A program made the position numbers and the translations under genes. Source: Verrucomicrobiota bacterium (GTDB lineage: Bacteria; Verrucomicrobiota; Verrucomicrobiia; Opitutales; Opitutaceae). Taken from it: DNA of 64,000 nucleotides. Numbering within the stretch: the stretch's first letter is position 1; the number at the start of each line of letters is the position of its first letter. The notes under the pieces were generated by a model. The model was not told the DNA's origin and did no database searches. It worked only from the letters and a program-made list of their open reading frames with translations. The DNA is taken from assembly GCA_030604905.1 (NCBI GenBank), contig JAUVVA010000005.1, positions 1 to 64,000 of the forward strand. Reading direction: 5' to 3'. Below are positions 27,644-36,524 of this stretch, piece after piece.

Positions 27644-28424
27644 CGAGCGCGGGGTTCCGGCCGGCCTCGATGGTGGCGCGCAGCTCGCGGGCGGGGATGG
27701 AGCGCACGCTGCCGTCGCCGTAGAGGTAGTTGGCGCCGCCGTGGACGCGCTCGCCCACGCCTTGCTGGCGGCTGTGCAGATCGGGGGTGATGTCGGCGAG
27801 GACGCGAGTCCACGAGGTCCATTGGAGCGCGTGGATGTGGTCGTTGCCCGCGCCCAGGCCGCGATTGGCGGAGGCGGGGAAGGCGAAGAGGGTGCGCGCG
27901 AGGTTGGGGATGCGGTGGATCTCGTTGAGCGCGGGGGGCGGCGGAGCCCAGGGGCTGACGGGCACGCCGGAGCCGAAGATGAGGTCGTTGAGCACGTAGC
28001 TGGTGCCGCCCTCGGCGAGGCGGAGTTCGCGATTGGGATCGGAGGGGCTCACGCGCACGGCGTCGGTGTTGCCGAGGTAGCCATGCAGTTGGAAGATCCA
28101 GGCCTGCTGGGCATCGCTGGCCGATTTGGTGATGCCGGGGAGCTTGCCCTTGTTGTTGGCGGCGAAGAGGTGGAGGGCGACGCCGATCTGGCGCATGTTG
28201 GAGGCGCAGGCGGCGCGCTTGCCCGCCAGGCGGACCTCGCCCACCACGGGGATGAGGATCGCCGACAAGATGCCGATGATCGCGATCACCGTGAGCAGCT
28301 CGATTAAGGTGAAACCGGGGCGGGCGGGTCGGCGCGCGGACCCGCGGCCACCCGGTGCGGCGGCCTGAGGCCGGTCGCGGCGAGCGAGGGGGGACAGATC
28401 AAATCGGGAGGAATCGCGGGACAT
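27630..28424 (-). CDS. Type IV prepilin-like protein (GspG/DUF1559-like)
   Basis: The 264-residue protein has a long basic leader ending RPARPG, and then the prepilin helix [20 protein letters not shown]. Cleavage is expected between G37 and F38, with E42 as the +5 glutamate needed for assembly. The globular part ends [17 protein letters not shown], the usual closing motif of single-gene verrucomicrobial and planctomycetal prepilins. It would be processed by a prepilin peptidase and kept at the envelope. Its arrangement, directly upstream of a secreted anchored protein, is repeated at 51017-53222. The start at 28424 gives a 37-residue leader, long but usual in this group. Confidence 0.88.
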   Translation of the reverse strand: MSRDSSRFDLSPLARRDRPQAAAPGGRGSARRPARPGFTLIELLTVIAIIGILSAILIPVVGEVRLAGKRAACASNMRQIGVALHLFAANNKGKLPGITKSASDAQQAWIFQLHGYLGNTDAVRVSPSDPNRELRLAEGGTSYVLNDLIFGSGVPVSPWAPPPPALNEIHRIPNLARTLFAFPASANRGLGAGNDHIHALQWTSWTRVLADITPDLHSRQQGVGERVHGGANYLYGDGSVRSIPARELRATIEAGRNPALVPGA

Positions 28425-28565
28425 TTACTAGGGCGAGATTCTCGCGTTAGTTTGCGGAAGCGTCAACCGTCGAGCGGGTGGAAGGGCGCGGGTTTGCCCC
28501 GGTTTGGGGGTGCGGGAACTCAACCGGCCTCCTGCGGATGGCCGCCATTCTCGCAGCATGCCGGT

Positions 28566-31130
28566 TCAACGAATCGGCGTGCCGGTCCAGAGGGTCCAGT
28601 CGAGGTGTGAGGGGGCGAGGTAGTCGGGCGGCAGGGCGAGGGGAGCGAGGCGGCGCGCCTCGAGGATGGTTTCCCGGGATGGGGCGCCCCCGGGGCGGGT
28701 GGCGGAGGGCGGGGGGCCGAGGGTCTGCGGGTCGTCTTGGGCGACGCGGTGGAGGAGCTCGGCCAAGCGGCGAAAGGCGACGGCATCTCGCGAGGCGGCC
28801 GGCGGTGGTGGGGGCGGGGAGGGGAAGAGGCGGGGGCGCAGGGCGTCCCAGCGTTCGCCATCGAGGTAGGGGGCGGCCCGGCCGGCGGAGATCTGTTGGC
28901 GGCCGGCGAGGATTTCGAGGCGCAGGGAGTTGAGGGTGTCGGGCCGGGTGTGGCGAAAGAACTCCGGGTCGGGCCGGCCGAGGTGCAGGAGCGCGAGGCC
29001 CGAGAGGTGGCCCAGCAAGGGGTCGCGGACCCGGCGGCCCTCTTCCTCGATGCGGGCGGCGGCCACCTCCCAGTCGAGCCGGGCGGAGCCGTCGGCCCAG
29101 CCGACGAGCGCGATCAGGGGCATGCGGCCGCCAAAGCCCCGGGCAAACACCTCGAACTCGGGGAAGGCGGCGTGAAAGGAGGCGAGGATGATCGCGAGGT
29201 GTTCCTCGGTGAGCTGGTGGAGGGGCAGCCACTGGCAAAAGAGGCCGTCCTCGCGCAGGGCGCGGCGCACCGAGCGGAAGTGGTCGGTGGTGAAGAGGCG
29301 CGCCTCGCCCGGGCCCCAGGGCAGGAAGAGGTCGCCCACGATGACGTCAAAGGCGGCGCGGTGCGCGGCGACGCGGATGCGGGCGTCCTCGATCACCACG
29401 CGGGTCTTGGGCGAGTGGAGGATCTCGGCGTTGGCTTCGGCAAACCAGCGCCCGGCGAGGCGGGCGACCTGGGGCGAGAGTTCCACGGCCTCGATCCGGT
29501 GCACTTGGTCCGACACCACTCCGGCCGAGGCGGTGATGCCGGTCGCGAGGCCGAGGTAGGCGACCTCGCGCGGGGCCGGATGGAGGAGCAGGGGCAGGGC
29601 GCCGAGGCGTTGTTGCTCGGCGTGGTTGCCACTGCTGCCGAGCAGATACTGGTTTTGCACGAGGATGCCGCGCCCGAGGAGCGGGCCCTCGACCACGGCG
29701 AGACCGCCCTCACGGCCGGCGCTGAGTTCGAGGACCTTGAAGGGCAGGTGGGGATTCACCGTCGGCAGGCGGGAGAGCGTGGGAAAGGCGAGCACCCCGA
29801 GGCCGAGCAGGGCCAGCGTGCCGGCCATGCGCGGGGTCGAGGCGCCCAGCGGCAGCGCCAAGGCCGTGGCCGCCGCATACACGATCCCCACCGCCGCCAC
29901 GGTGCCGTGGAGGCCGAAGCGAGGCAGGGCCACATGCTGGGCCAACTCCGCGCCGGCGAAGGCCGCGAGGCCGTTGACCGCGATGAGCCAGCCGAGCCCC
30001 GCGCCTTCGGGGCCGGACCGCTTCTCGTCGGCGGCGCAGGCGGCGGGGAAGACCAGTCCCGCCGCCGCGAAAGCCGGGCCCAGGATGAGCAGGGCAAAAC
30101 CGGTCGCGGAAAAGGTGAACCAAGTCGCGGAGCCCGCCGCGAAGAGATCGACGCGGAGCTGCACGGTCACGAGGTGAAAGAGCAGGGGCGTGGCGAGTGT
30201 GGCGGCGGCCGCCCAGCCCAGGGCGCGGGCGAGGGCGTTTTCGGGGCCGCCGGAGCGGCGCTCGAACCACGGGTAGAGCAGCGCGGCCCCGCCGAGCGTG
30301 AGCAGCACCGCCGCGAGCAGCGCGCCCGCCGCCTGGTAGGAGATCGGGGCCGCCAGTTGCAGCAGGTGGAAGCCGGCGACCTCGGCGGCCAGCACGCAGA
30401 AACCCGAGAGCGCCGCCATGGCGATGGGCAGGCTCCAGGCGGGCGAGGCGCGCCGGATCTGGTGTGCGGGCTCGGCGGGGGCGGCCGCCGCGGGGCGGGG
30501 GGCGGCGGCGAGCAGACGCGGCATCGCGAGAGCGCCGAGGGCGGTGAGCAGGTTGCCCGCCATCAGGGCGGCCAGCGTGCCGTTGGCGCCGAGGAGCGGC
30601 AGCAAAACGGTGAGCGTGAGGCCGAGACCGAGCACGCCGCCGAGGGTGTTGATGCCATAGGCGACCAGGCCCTCGCGCCCGAGGCGGCCGCCCGGCGCGA
30701 GCAGGGTCGGCAGGGCGAGCGGGAGGAAAAACCCCATCGCGACCGAGGGCGGCAGCAGCAGGACGAGCGAGCCGAGGGTTTTCAGCCAGGTGCCGGCGCC
30801 GCCATCGAGCCCCGCGGGGCCGATCCAGCGCCACACCGGCTCGATCCAGCCGGGCAGGAAAAACAGCGGCACGACCGCAAGCACCACTACCAGCTCCGCC
30901 CCCGCGATCCAGCGCCAAGGGTGGCGGGTGCGGGCGACGAGGCGGCCGGCGAGGAAGGAGCCCAGCGCCAGTCCGAGGAAAAAGGCGCCAAAGACCCGCG
31001 TGGCCGCCTCGCCGCCCACCCCCATCAGATCCGCCATCCGCCGCGTCCAAACCAGTTGGTGCCCGAGGGCGGTAAAGCCGCTCAGGGCGCACAGAGCCCA
31101 GAAAAAGTTCGGAGCGCGAAAGGCTTTCAT
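28566..31130 (-). CDS. Fused MFS-like transporter and spermidine synthase-like protein
   Basis: The 854-residue product has an N-terminal half with about 11-12 hydrophobic helices (LCALSGFTALGHQLVWTRRM through MAGTLALLGLGVLAF). From about residue 470 a cytoplasmic domain related to spermidine synthases follows: REVAYLGLATGITASAGVVS, RIEAVELSPQVARLAGRWF and FDVIVGDLFLPWGPGEARLF. The usual glycine-rich GGGDG nucleotide motif is replaced by LGLATG, so polyamine synthesis is doubtful. Such fusions are common and of unknown function. ATG 31130 is chosen; the longer frame starts at a TTG (31166). It is divergent from the PEP-CTERM gene across an 87-bp region. Confidence 0.85.
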   Translation of the reverse strand: MKAFRAPNFFWALCALSGFTALGHQLVWTRRMADLMGVGGEAATRVFGAFFLGLALGSFLAGRLVARTRHPWRWIAGAELVVVLAVVPLFFLPGWIEPVWRWIGPAGLDGGAGTWLKTLGSLVLLLPPSVAMGFFLPLALPTLLAPGGRLGREGLVAYGINTLGGVLGLGLTLTVLLPLLGANGTLAALMAGNLLTALGALAMPRLLAAAPRPAAAAPAEPAHQIRRASPAWSLPIAMAALSGFCVLAAEVAGFHLLQLAAPISYQAAGALLAAVLLTLGGAALLYPWFERRSGGPENALARALGWAAAATLATPLLFHLVTVQLRVDLFAAGSATWFTFSATGFALLILGPAFAAAGLVFPAACAADEKRSGPEGAGLGWLIAVNGLAAFAGAELAQHVALPRFGLHGTVAAVGIVYAAATALALPLGASTPRMAGTLALLGLGVLAFPTLSRLPTVNPHLPFKVLELSAGREGGLAVVEGPLLGRGILVQNQYLLGSSGNHAEQQRLGALPLLLHPAPREVAYLGLATGITASAGVVSDQVHRIEAVELSPQVARLAGRWFAEANAEILHSPKTRVVIEDARIRVAAHRAAFDVIVGDLFLPWGPGEARLFTTDHFRSVRRALREDGLFCQWLPLHQLTEEHLAIILASFHAAFPEFEVFARGFGGRMPLIALVGWADGSARLDWEVAAARIEEEGRRVRDPLLGHLSGLALLHLGRPDPEFFRHTRPDTLNSLRLEILAGRQQISAGRAAPYLDGERWDALRPRLFPSPPPPPPAASRDAVAFRRLAELLHRVAQDDPQTLGPPPSATRPGGAPSRETILEARRLAPLALPPDYLAPSHLDWTLWTGTPIR

Positions 31131-31217
31131 CTTGTGTAAACGCGACAATATCGTTTTAGCGGACAACTGGGGCTAGTTCTCCCCGCTCTGCCTGCTAACT
31201 GTCAACCCACCCGCCGC

Positions 31218-32054
31218 ATGAAACATATTCGCAAATCTCTTTCCGCTTCCGCCGCCCTGCTCGGCGTTCTCGTGACCGCGCCCGCTCCGGCCTCCGCCCA
31301 GGCGATTTTCTTCAGCCAGGGCGTCGCCGACCTGACCTTCTTCTACAATACCAACGCCGGGACCTTCGACGTCGTCTTTCGCTCCAAGGGCACCAACACG
31401 ACCGCGTCCAACCTGACGAGCGAGTATGCCGGCCCCTCGGGGGGGCTCGGGGGCCCGACCGGCGCGGATCGGGACTGGAATTTCTCCAGCCTCACCACCT
31501 TGGTGCGGGGCAATCAGACCGTCGCCATCGGCGGCACGGATTTCTTCGTCACCACCGCCTCCGGGAATGGCTACACCCGCGTGGAGGATCCGTCCCAAGC
31601 CGATCTCGGTTTCCGCACCCGCTTCCGGGACAGCGCCTTGATCGATGCGGTGAGCAATCCCAACGGTGACCAGTTCGCCAGCCTCGGCCTCACGCTCAAC
31701 CTCCTGGCCTCAACGATGCCGGGTGAGTTCGCGCTCTTTCGCACGGACTCTTTGCTGAACGCCAACACCATCTTGATCAACTCCGACGCCGAGCAGTTTT
31801 CCGCCACCCTGTCCAATTGGGGGCACAGCCACTACCACTGGGGCTTCTCCGCGCCGGGCAACTACACCTTGGTCTTCGATATCGTCGGCTTGAGCGGCGG
31901 CGAAACTCCGGTCGCTTTGACCCCGACCGGCTCCTTCAGCCTCGATTTCCAAGTGATCCCCGAGCCGGCCGCCTTCGCCGGCGCTTTCGGCGCGGTCGCG
32001 CTCGGCTTCGCGCTGATGCGTCGTCGCCGCCAAGCGGCCGCCGCCGCGGGCTGA
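31218..32054 (+). CDS. PEP-CTERM protein with choice-of-anchor M-like domain
   Basis: The 278-residue precursor has a signal peptide (SLSASAALLGVLVTAPAPAS). The body contains NWGHSHYHWGFSAPGNYTLV, the same GHxHxxWxFxxxGxY motif as in the protein at 26378. It closes with a PEP-CTERM sorting tail: VIPEPAAFAGAF, a hydrophobic helix and RRRR near the end. PEP-CTERM proteins are exported and processed by an exosortase and often belong to exopolysaccharide-producing cells. No exosortase gene is in the window. ATG 31218 begins the signal peptide. A perfect intrinsic terminator follows about 70 bp downstream, so the gene is monocistronic. Confidence 0.88.
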   Translation: MKHIRKSLSASAALLGVLVTAPAPASAQAIFFSQGVADLTFFYNTNAGTFDVVFRSKGTNTTASNLTSEYAGPSGGLGGPTGADRDWNFSSLTTLVRGNQTVAIGGTDFFVTTASGNGYTRVEDPSQADLGFRTRFRDSALIDAVSNPNGDQFASLGLTLNLLASTMPGEFALFRTDSLLNANTILINSDAEQFSATLSNWGHSHYHWGFSAPGNYTLVFDIVGLSGGETPVALTPTGSFSLDFQVIPEPAAFAGAFGAVALGFALMRRRRQAAAAAG

Positions 32055-32120
32055 TCCCTATCGACTCAGTCTCGCGGGGCCGCAGCAGCGAGCGGCCACC
32101 GACTCCCACCACGCCTCCCT

Positions 32121-32148
32121 ACGCCGCCGGTCTTCCGGCGGCGTTTTT
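32121..32148 (+). terminator. Intrinsic terminator after the PEP-CTERM gene
   Basis: ACGCCGCCGG (32121-32130) and CCGGCGGCGT (32135-32144) form a 10-bp stem with the stable four-base loop TCTT, followed by a T run. Confidence 0.92.
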
Positions 32149-32257
32149 GTTTCCCCCGCCTTCCCCGCCTGGCACGCCTGGCACGTCGTCGCGCGGGGCT
32201 GATTCGGTCGGCGGCATTGACTCGGCCAAGGGATGCGACGAAGGGTGTGCGATTCCG

Positions 32258-32737
32258 ATGGCCGTCCACTGTGACCGTTGCAGCCCAGCCGCCCGCGAGT
32301 TTGTGCCGGGAGTATTGGTCGACACTTTGCTTGAGCGGTGTCGGGCCAAGGGTCTCAGGCGCACTTTTCTTTTGCGCAAGGTGCTCTCCCGCCTGGTGTC
32401 GCACGACCACCCGCTGAGCATCCCGACCCTGCTCGCGGACGAGGAGGTCGCCGAGGCCTGCGATCCCGCCACGCTCTACCGGCTGATGGAGCGCCTGGAG
32501 TCGCATCAAATCGTGCGCCGCGTCGGGCTGCACGAGCGCGCCGCGCATTATTATCTCAACCTTCCCCAGCAGCACCGCGACTTCCTCGTGTGCGTCGAGT
32601 GCGGCTTGGTGCAGGCGCTGAAACTCAGTTGCCCGATCGGCGAATTCGACGAGGAGGTGAGCCGCAGCACCGGCTTCTCCGAGGTCTTTCACGAGCTGCA
32701 GTTCTACGGCCGCTGCCGGACCTGCCAGCAGGGTTGA
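32258..32737 (+). CDS. Fur-family metal-responsive regulator
   Basis: The 159-residue protein has the Fur winged helix (TFLLRKVLSRLVSHDHPLSI, then DPATLYRLMERLESHQIVRR) and the C-terminal dimerisation domain. HYYLNLPQQHRDFLVCVECG is the typical metal-site region, and FHELQFYGRCRTCQQG is the end. Three CxxC pairs are visible (C5/C8, CVEC and CRTC). The last two form the structural zinc site in many Fur proteins; the N-terminal CDRC pair is unusual. The family includes Fur, Zur and PerR, and I cannot separate these from sequence. A ferric-reductase-like flavoprotein lies next to it, which favours iron. ATG 32258 follows AAGGG. Confidence 0.88.
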   Translation: MAVHCDRCSPAAREFVPGVLVDTLLERCRAKGLRRTFLLRKVLSRLVSHDHPLSIPTLLADEEVAEACDPATLYRLMERLESHQIVRRVGLHERAAHYYLNLPQQHRDFLVCVECGLVQALKLSCPIGEFDEEVSRSTGFSEVFHELQFYGRCRTCQQG

Positions 32738-32847
32738 GCGGGCCCGGAGCGGGGTCTCGGCGGAATGGCCACCAAAAGCGCAAGACGTATCGGAAATCGT
32801 GCGACAGGTGCGGCCGGGGTGCCGCGATGCGACCCGGGCAACGCGGG

Positions 32848-34167
32848 CTAGCGAATATCGAACTCCTCCATCACGATCTGCTTCTCAGCGACGCCGGCCT
32901 CGGTGAGGAGCTTGCGCATCGCCTTCATCATCGCGGGCGGGCCGCAGACGAGGAAGAGGTGCTTGGCGAGGGCGTTCCCCGTGAGGCGCTCGAGGTAGGC
33001 GCGGTTGATGAAGCCCTCGCGGCCCGAATCGTGCGCGACGAAGGTGAAGTTGCCCAGTTGCGCCGCGCGGGCCTCGAGTTCGGCACGGTAGACGAAGGAG
33101 GGCTCGTCGGGCACGGAGTAGACCAGCGTGGCCGATCCGCGGCGGCGCGCGAAATCCTCCGAACCGACGATGCTCAGGAAGGGCGTGATGCCGATGCCGC
33201 CGCCGAGCATCACGACCGGCAGCTCCGGGTGTTCGAGCAGGGTGCGTGAGAAGTGGCCGTAGGGCCCCCAGATGCGCGCGGGTTCTCCGGCGCGAATCTT
33301 CGAGATGTCGCTCGTCCAGTCGCCGAGGCGCTTGATCGAGAGGCGCAGGTGCGGGGCCTCGGGCGCGTTGGAGATGCTGAAGGGGTGCGGCTCCTCGGTG
33401 ACGGCGTCGGAGTCGAAGCTGATGTAGACGAACTGGCCGGGGCGGGACCGGAGTTTTCGGCCCACGGGGCTCAGCTCGACTTCGGTGATGGAGTCGCCCG
33501 CGTCGCGCACGAAGCGGGTGACGTAGTCGTATTGGGGGCCGACGAAGCGGTAGAGCACGCGGATGTAGACGTAGGCGGCGAGGCCGACCGCGACCCAGGC
33601 GCCGTGCCAGGCGAGGAGGAGCGGGTAGCGCATGATCTCGCCGCCCGAGATGGCGCCGTGAAACACGACGAGCACGAGCAGGAGGCCGAAGAAGTCGTGG
33701 GTGCGCTTCCAGCGGTGGTAGGCGATTTTGACGTAGATGGAGAGCGCGACGAGGAGGATGAAGGCGGCGAGGGCGACGATGCCGGTGTTGCGCACCAGGT
33801 CGTCGGAGAACCAGAGGTAGCGGAAGAAGGCGCCGCTGCTGTCGGCGTGGGCCACCGCGAGGAAGATCGGGTGGAGAAAGATCAGGAAGAAGGCGCTTTC
33901 GCCGACGACGCGGTGGGCCTTGTAGACGTGGTCGAGGCCGCCGAAGAGGCGTTCGACGGGGCGGAAGCGGGTGGCGAGGATGAAGGCCCAGCACATGAGG
34001 AGGAGCGTGCCGTGGCTGCCGACCTTGGCCGGGTATTTCCACGGGTTCTCATACCAGTCGTCGTGTGCGGCGAGGCAGCCGATCCACAGTCCGTAGGTGA
34101 CGAGCAAGGTGGCCGCGATGGCGGAGTAGCCAAACCACTTGCGGGGAGCGGGAAGCGAGGCGGGCAT
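32848..34167 (-). CDS. Ferric reductase-like transmembrane flavoprotein (NAD(P)H oxidoreductase)
   Basis: The 439-residue protein joins six or so membrane helices with a ferredoxin-reductase module. Haem-ligand histidines are likely in YKAHRVVGESAFFLIFLHPI and in HDFFGLLLVLVVFHGAIS. The FAD site is GQFVYISFDS plus PHPFSISNAPE. The NAD(P) site is VVMLGGGIGITPFLSI with VCGPPAMMKAMRK, and the terminal EEFDIR is a normal family ending. It should move electrons from NAD(P)H through FAD and haem across the inner membrane, probably reducing ferric iron or another acceptor. It converges with a Fur-family gene and may be under its control (inference). ATG 34167 is chosen over the frame start at 34215. 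Confidence 0.9.
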   Translation of the reverse strand: MPASLPAPRKWFGYSAIAATLLVTYGLWIGCLAAHDDWYENPWKYPAKVGSHGTLLLMCWAFILATRFRPVERLFGGLDHVYKAHRVVGESAFFLIFLHPIFLAVAHADSSGAFFRYLWFSDDLVRNTGIVALAAFILLVALSIYVKIAYHRWKRTHDFFGLLLVLVVFHGAISGGEIMRYPLLLAWHGAWVAVGLAAYVYIRVLYRFVGPQYDYVTRFVRDAGDSITEVELSPVGRKLRSRPGQFVYISFDSDAVTEEPHPFSISNAPEAPHLRLSIKRLGDWTSDISKIRAGEPARIWGPYGHFSRTLLEHPELPVVMLGGGIGITPFLSIVGSEDFARRRGSATLVYSVPDEPSFVYRAELEARAAQLGNFTFVAHDSGREGFINRAYLERLTGNALAKHLFLVCGPPAMMKAMRKLLTEAGVAEKQIVMEEFDIR

Positions 34168-34312
34168 GGGCGCGTGGGATTGCCCGAACGGTGAGCGCGA
34201 GAGCGCGGAAGCCAAGCCGAAGGACGCACCGGCGCTCCTGTCCGACCAGGCGGGGAACTCACCTTTTGACTCGGGTGAAGGGAGGCGCTGCGCTCACGGC
34301 GTGGACGAGCAG

Positions 34313-34606
34313 ATGTCGCTCTTTTCCGATTTGCCGCCGGGGCGCTCGCTCGACGAGCCGCCTTTGCCGGGCTTTACCGATTTGGCGCCGGAGTGGGCGG
34401 ACGAGGCGGCGCGCGTGTGGGGGCTGCCGGTCGGGCAACGCGCGCGGGTGACGCTGCGCGGCCATGCGATGGCTGGACTGCAGGGGCTGGTGCAGATCGC
34501 CGGTCTGCCCGACCTGCCCTTCGACCCACATCTGCCGCTGCGGCTGCGCATCGGGCACGTGGAGTTCACCAGCCGCCAGGTGGCGGCGTGGGTGGTGGAG
34601 GAGTGA
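34313..34606 (+). CDS. Small hypothetical protein
   Basis: This 97-residue soluble protein (MSLFSDLPPGRSLDEPPLPG at the start, TSRQVAAWVVEE at the end) is not recognised. Its second half, from VWGLPVGQRARVTLRGHAM to RLRIGHVEFTSRQVAAW, has alternating hydrophobic positions that suggest a small beta-barrel-like fold. It has no cysteine, no signal peptide and no membrane segment. The ATG at 34313 is chosen because the upstream part of the frame has no protein character. It is divergent from the flavoprotein gene, with 145 bp between them, and converges with the acetyltransferase operon. Confidence 0.6.
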   Translation: MSLFSDLPPGRSLDEPPLPGFTDLAPEWADEAARVWGLPVGQRARVTLRGHAMAGLQGLVQIAGLPDLPFDPHLPLRLRIGHVEFTSRQVAAWVVEE

Positions 34607-34642
34607 GTTGACCGCGGCCGGCGGGGCACCTTCCCCGTCGCC

Positions 34643-35161
34643 TCACGCTTCGCGAGGCGAGACCGGGCCGGGCAGCGTGAGCTGCATCAACTCCACGTCG
34701 AGCCAGCGACCAAACTTGTAGCCCACCGAGCGCAGCCGCCCGGCCGGCTCGAAGCCGAGCGCGCGGTGCAGGGCGATGCTGGCCGCGTTTTCCGCGTCGA
34801 TGACGCCGACCATCACCCGTGGTCCCCGCACCCGCGCCTCCTCGATCAGCGCGCCGAGCAGGGCGCGCGCGAAACCGCGGCGCCGGCGGTCCGCGCGCAC
34901 GTAGACCGAGTGCTCCACCGTGTATTGGTAGGCGGGCAGCTGGCGAAAGGCGCCGTAGGTCGCGAAGCCGCACAAGCTGCCGTCCTCCCCGAAGGCGCCG
35001 ATCACCGGCTGATTTTCCCGCTCCTTGGTGTCGAACCAGCCTTGCATGAACTCGGGCGGTCGCGGGCGGTATTCATACAGCGCGGTGCTGTGCAGGATGG
35101 CCTCGTTGAAAATCGCCAGGATCTCGGAGGCGTGGGCGCGGTTGCAGCTGCTCAGCTTCAT
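34643..35161 (-). CDS. GNAT acetyltransferase (phosphinothricin acetyltransferase-like)
   Basis: The 172-residue protein matches the phosphinothricin/methionine sulfoximine acetyltransferase branch of the GNAT superfamily. The start has AILAIFNEAILHSTALYEY-like sequence (EILAIFNEAILHSTALYEY). The acetyl-CoA-binding segment is VRADRRRRGFARALLGALIE, an R-x-x-G-x-A version of the usual motif. The end DAENAASIALHRALGFEPAG is typical. It transfers an acetyl group from acetyl-CoA to an amine, perhaps an amino acid analogue. It is the last gene of a four-gene minus-strand operon, and its ATG overlaps the cysteine synthase stop codon by four bases. Confidence 0.88.
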   Translation of the reverse strand: MKLSSCNRAHASEILAIFNEAILHSTALYEYRPRPPEFMQGWFDTKERENQPVIGAFGEDGSLCGFATYGAFRQLPAYQYTVEHSVYVRADRRRRGFARALLGALIEEARVRGPRVMVGVIDAENAASIALHRALGFEPAGRLRSVGYKFGRWLDVELMQLTLPGPVSPREA

Positions 35162-36144
35162 CGTCGGGGAAGGGGCAGGCCGCGCGCGGCGAGCCAGCGG
35201 GGATCGTGGATCGTGGCGGCGTAGCGCGCGCCGCCGTCGCAAAGGATCGCGACCAGCGTCCGCCCCGGGCCGCGCTCGCGGGCGTCGCGCAGGGCCGCGG
35301 CGACGTTGATCGCGGCGGAGAGCCCGACGAAGACACCCTCCTCGTCGCGCAGCCGGTGCAGCACCTCCACGGCCTCGGCGTCCGGGATGCGTTCCGCGCC
35401 CGCCACCCGGGCGCGGGCGACATTGGCCGTGACACGGCATTGCCCGATGCCCTCGGCCACCGAGTCGCCGATCACGTCGTCGAGATGGCCTCGGGTGAAC
35501 CAGGACCACATCGCGGCGCCGTGGGGGTCGGCGCAGACCACCCGCACGGGCAGGTCGCGCTCGGAAAAAAAGCGCGAGAGCCCCGCGAGCGTGCCGCCCG
35601 AGCCCACCGCGGCGAAGACCGCGTCGAGCCGCCCTCCGGTCTGGCGCCAGATCTCGGGCGCGGTGCCGCGGTAGTGCGCCTCGTGGTTGGCGAGGTTGTC
35701 GAACTGGTTGACCCACCAGGCCGCCGGATCGCCCGCGGCGTCGCGCTTCGCCATTTCCTGAAAATTCTCCGGGTGCCCGCAGGGGCGGTCGGGCACGCGG
35801 CGCACCTCGGCGCCGAGCGCGAGCAGGAGATCCGTCTTGGCCGCGCAGATCGACTCCGGCACGAAGAAGCGGCACGCATAGCCGCGCGGCCGGCCATAGA
35901 GCGCGAGCGCGGCCCCGGTGTTTCCCGCCGTGCCCTCGACGATGCGTCCGCCGGGCCGCAAGTCGCCCGAGCGCTCGGCGGCCTCGAGCATCGCCAGCGC
36001 CGCGCGGTCCTTGATCGAGCCCCCGGGGTTGAGAAACTCGGCTTTGCCGAGGATCTCGCAACCCAGCTCCGCCGAGAGGCGGCCGAGCCGGATGAGCGGC
36101 GTGTGGCCCACGCAGGAGGCGAGGTCGGGCGCGGCGGCGCTCAC
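35158..36144 (-). CDS. Cysteine synthase-family PLP enzyme
   Basis: The 328-residue product belongs to fold type II PLP enzymes. The PLP lysine lies in LNPGGSIKDRAALAM, the phosphate/substrate loop is VEGTAGNTGAALAL, and the cofactor loop is VFAAVGSGGTLAGLSRFF. The segment WWVNQFDNLANHEAHYRGTA resembles the CysK2/cystathionine-synthase-like branch rather than classical CysK. It probably makes cysteine or a related amino acid from an activated serine. The start is GTG 36144, which overlaps the stop of the MazG-like gene (GTGA); the longer frame upstream is antisense-like. It sits between genes for a nucleotide pyrophosphatase and an acetyltransferase. Confidence 0.9.
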   Translation of the reverse strand: MSAAAPDLASCVGHTPLIRLGRLSAELGCEILGKAEFLNPGGSIKDRAALAMLEAAERSGDLRPGGRIVEGTAGNTGAALALYGRPRGYACRFFVPESICAAKTDLLLALGAEVRRVPDRPCGHPENFQEMAKRDAAGDPAAWWVNQFDNLANHEAHYRGTAPEIWRQTGGRLDAVFAAVGSGGTLAGLSRFFSERDLPVRVVCADPHGAAMWSWFTRGHLDDVIGDSVAEGIGQCRVTANVARARVAGAERIPDAEAVEVLHRLRDEEGVFVGLSAAINVAAALRDARERGPGRTLVAILCDGGARYAATIHDPRWLAARGLPLPRR

Positions 36145-36524
36145 AGCTCGGTGTATTTGGCGCTGCGGCCCTTCGCCTTCGCCACGGGATACTTGGCCGC
36201 GTTTTGCGCCATCTTGCGCTCGATCGCCGCGGCGACGTCGATGCCGGTCATGTTGGCGAACTCGAGCGCATAGATCACCACGTCCGCCAGCTCCTCCTCG
36301 ATCTTCGCGCGCCGCGCCGGATCCTCGGTGGCCTTGCCCCGCGAGGCCTCGGGGCTGTCCCACAGGAAGTGCTCCATCAACTCGCCCGCCTCGGCGGCGA
36401 GCGCCATGCTCAGGTTTTTGGGCGCGTGAAACTGCTCCCAGTCGCGCTCGTGCGCGAAGGCGAGCACCCGCGCCTTGATTTCGCCGAGGGTCGCCGTGGC
36501 ATCCTTTAAGCCGGACTTTTCCAT
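36141..36524 (-). CDS. MazG-like nucleotide pyrophosphohydrolase (DCTPP1/RS21-C6 type)
   Basis: The 127-residue all-helical protein has HERDWEQFHAPKNLSMALAA followed by EAGELMEHFLW and the metal-binding helix EEELADVVIYALEFANMTG. These are the ExxE and ExxD elements of small MazG-like dNTP pyrophosphatases, which hydrolyse dCTP or modified nucleotides to monophosphates and protect the nucleotide pool. The lysine-rich end AQNAAKYPVAKAKGRSAKY is common in the family. ATG 36524 is chosen; it overlaps the 3' end of the upstream kinase gene by 19 bp, and the stop overlaps the cysteine synthase GTG, so the genes are translationally coupled. Confidence 0.92.
   Translation of the reverse strand: MEKSGLKDATATLGEIKARVLAFAHERDWEQFHAPKNLSMALAAEAGELMEHFLWDSPEASRGKATEDPARRAKIEEELADVVIYALEFANMTGIDVAAAIERKMAQNAAKYPVAKAKGRSAKYTEL

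Noticed and set aside
28737-31139. 800-residue open frame on the plus strand
   Set aside because: It is antisense to the MFS-spermidine synthase fusion; no signal, helix or motif.
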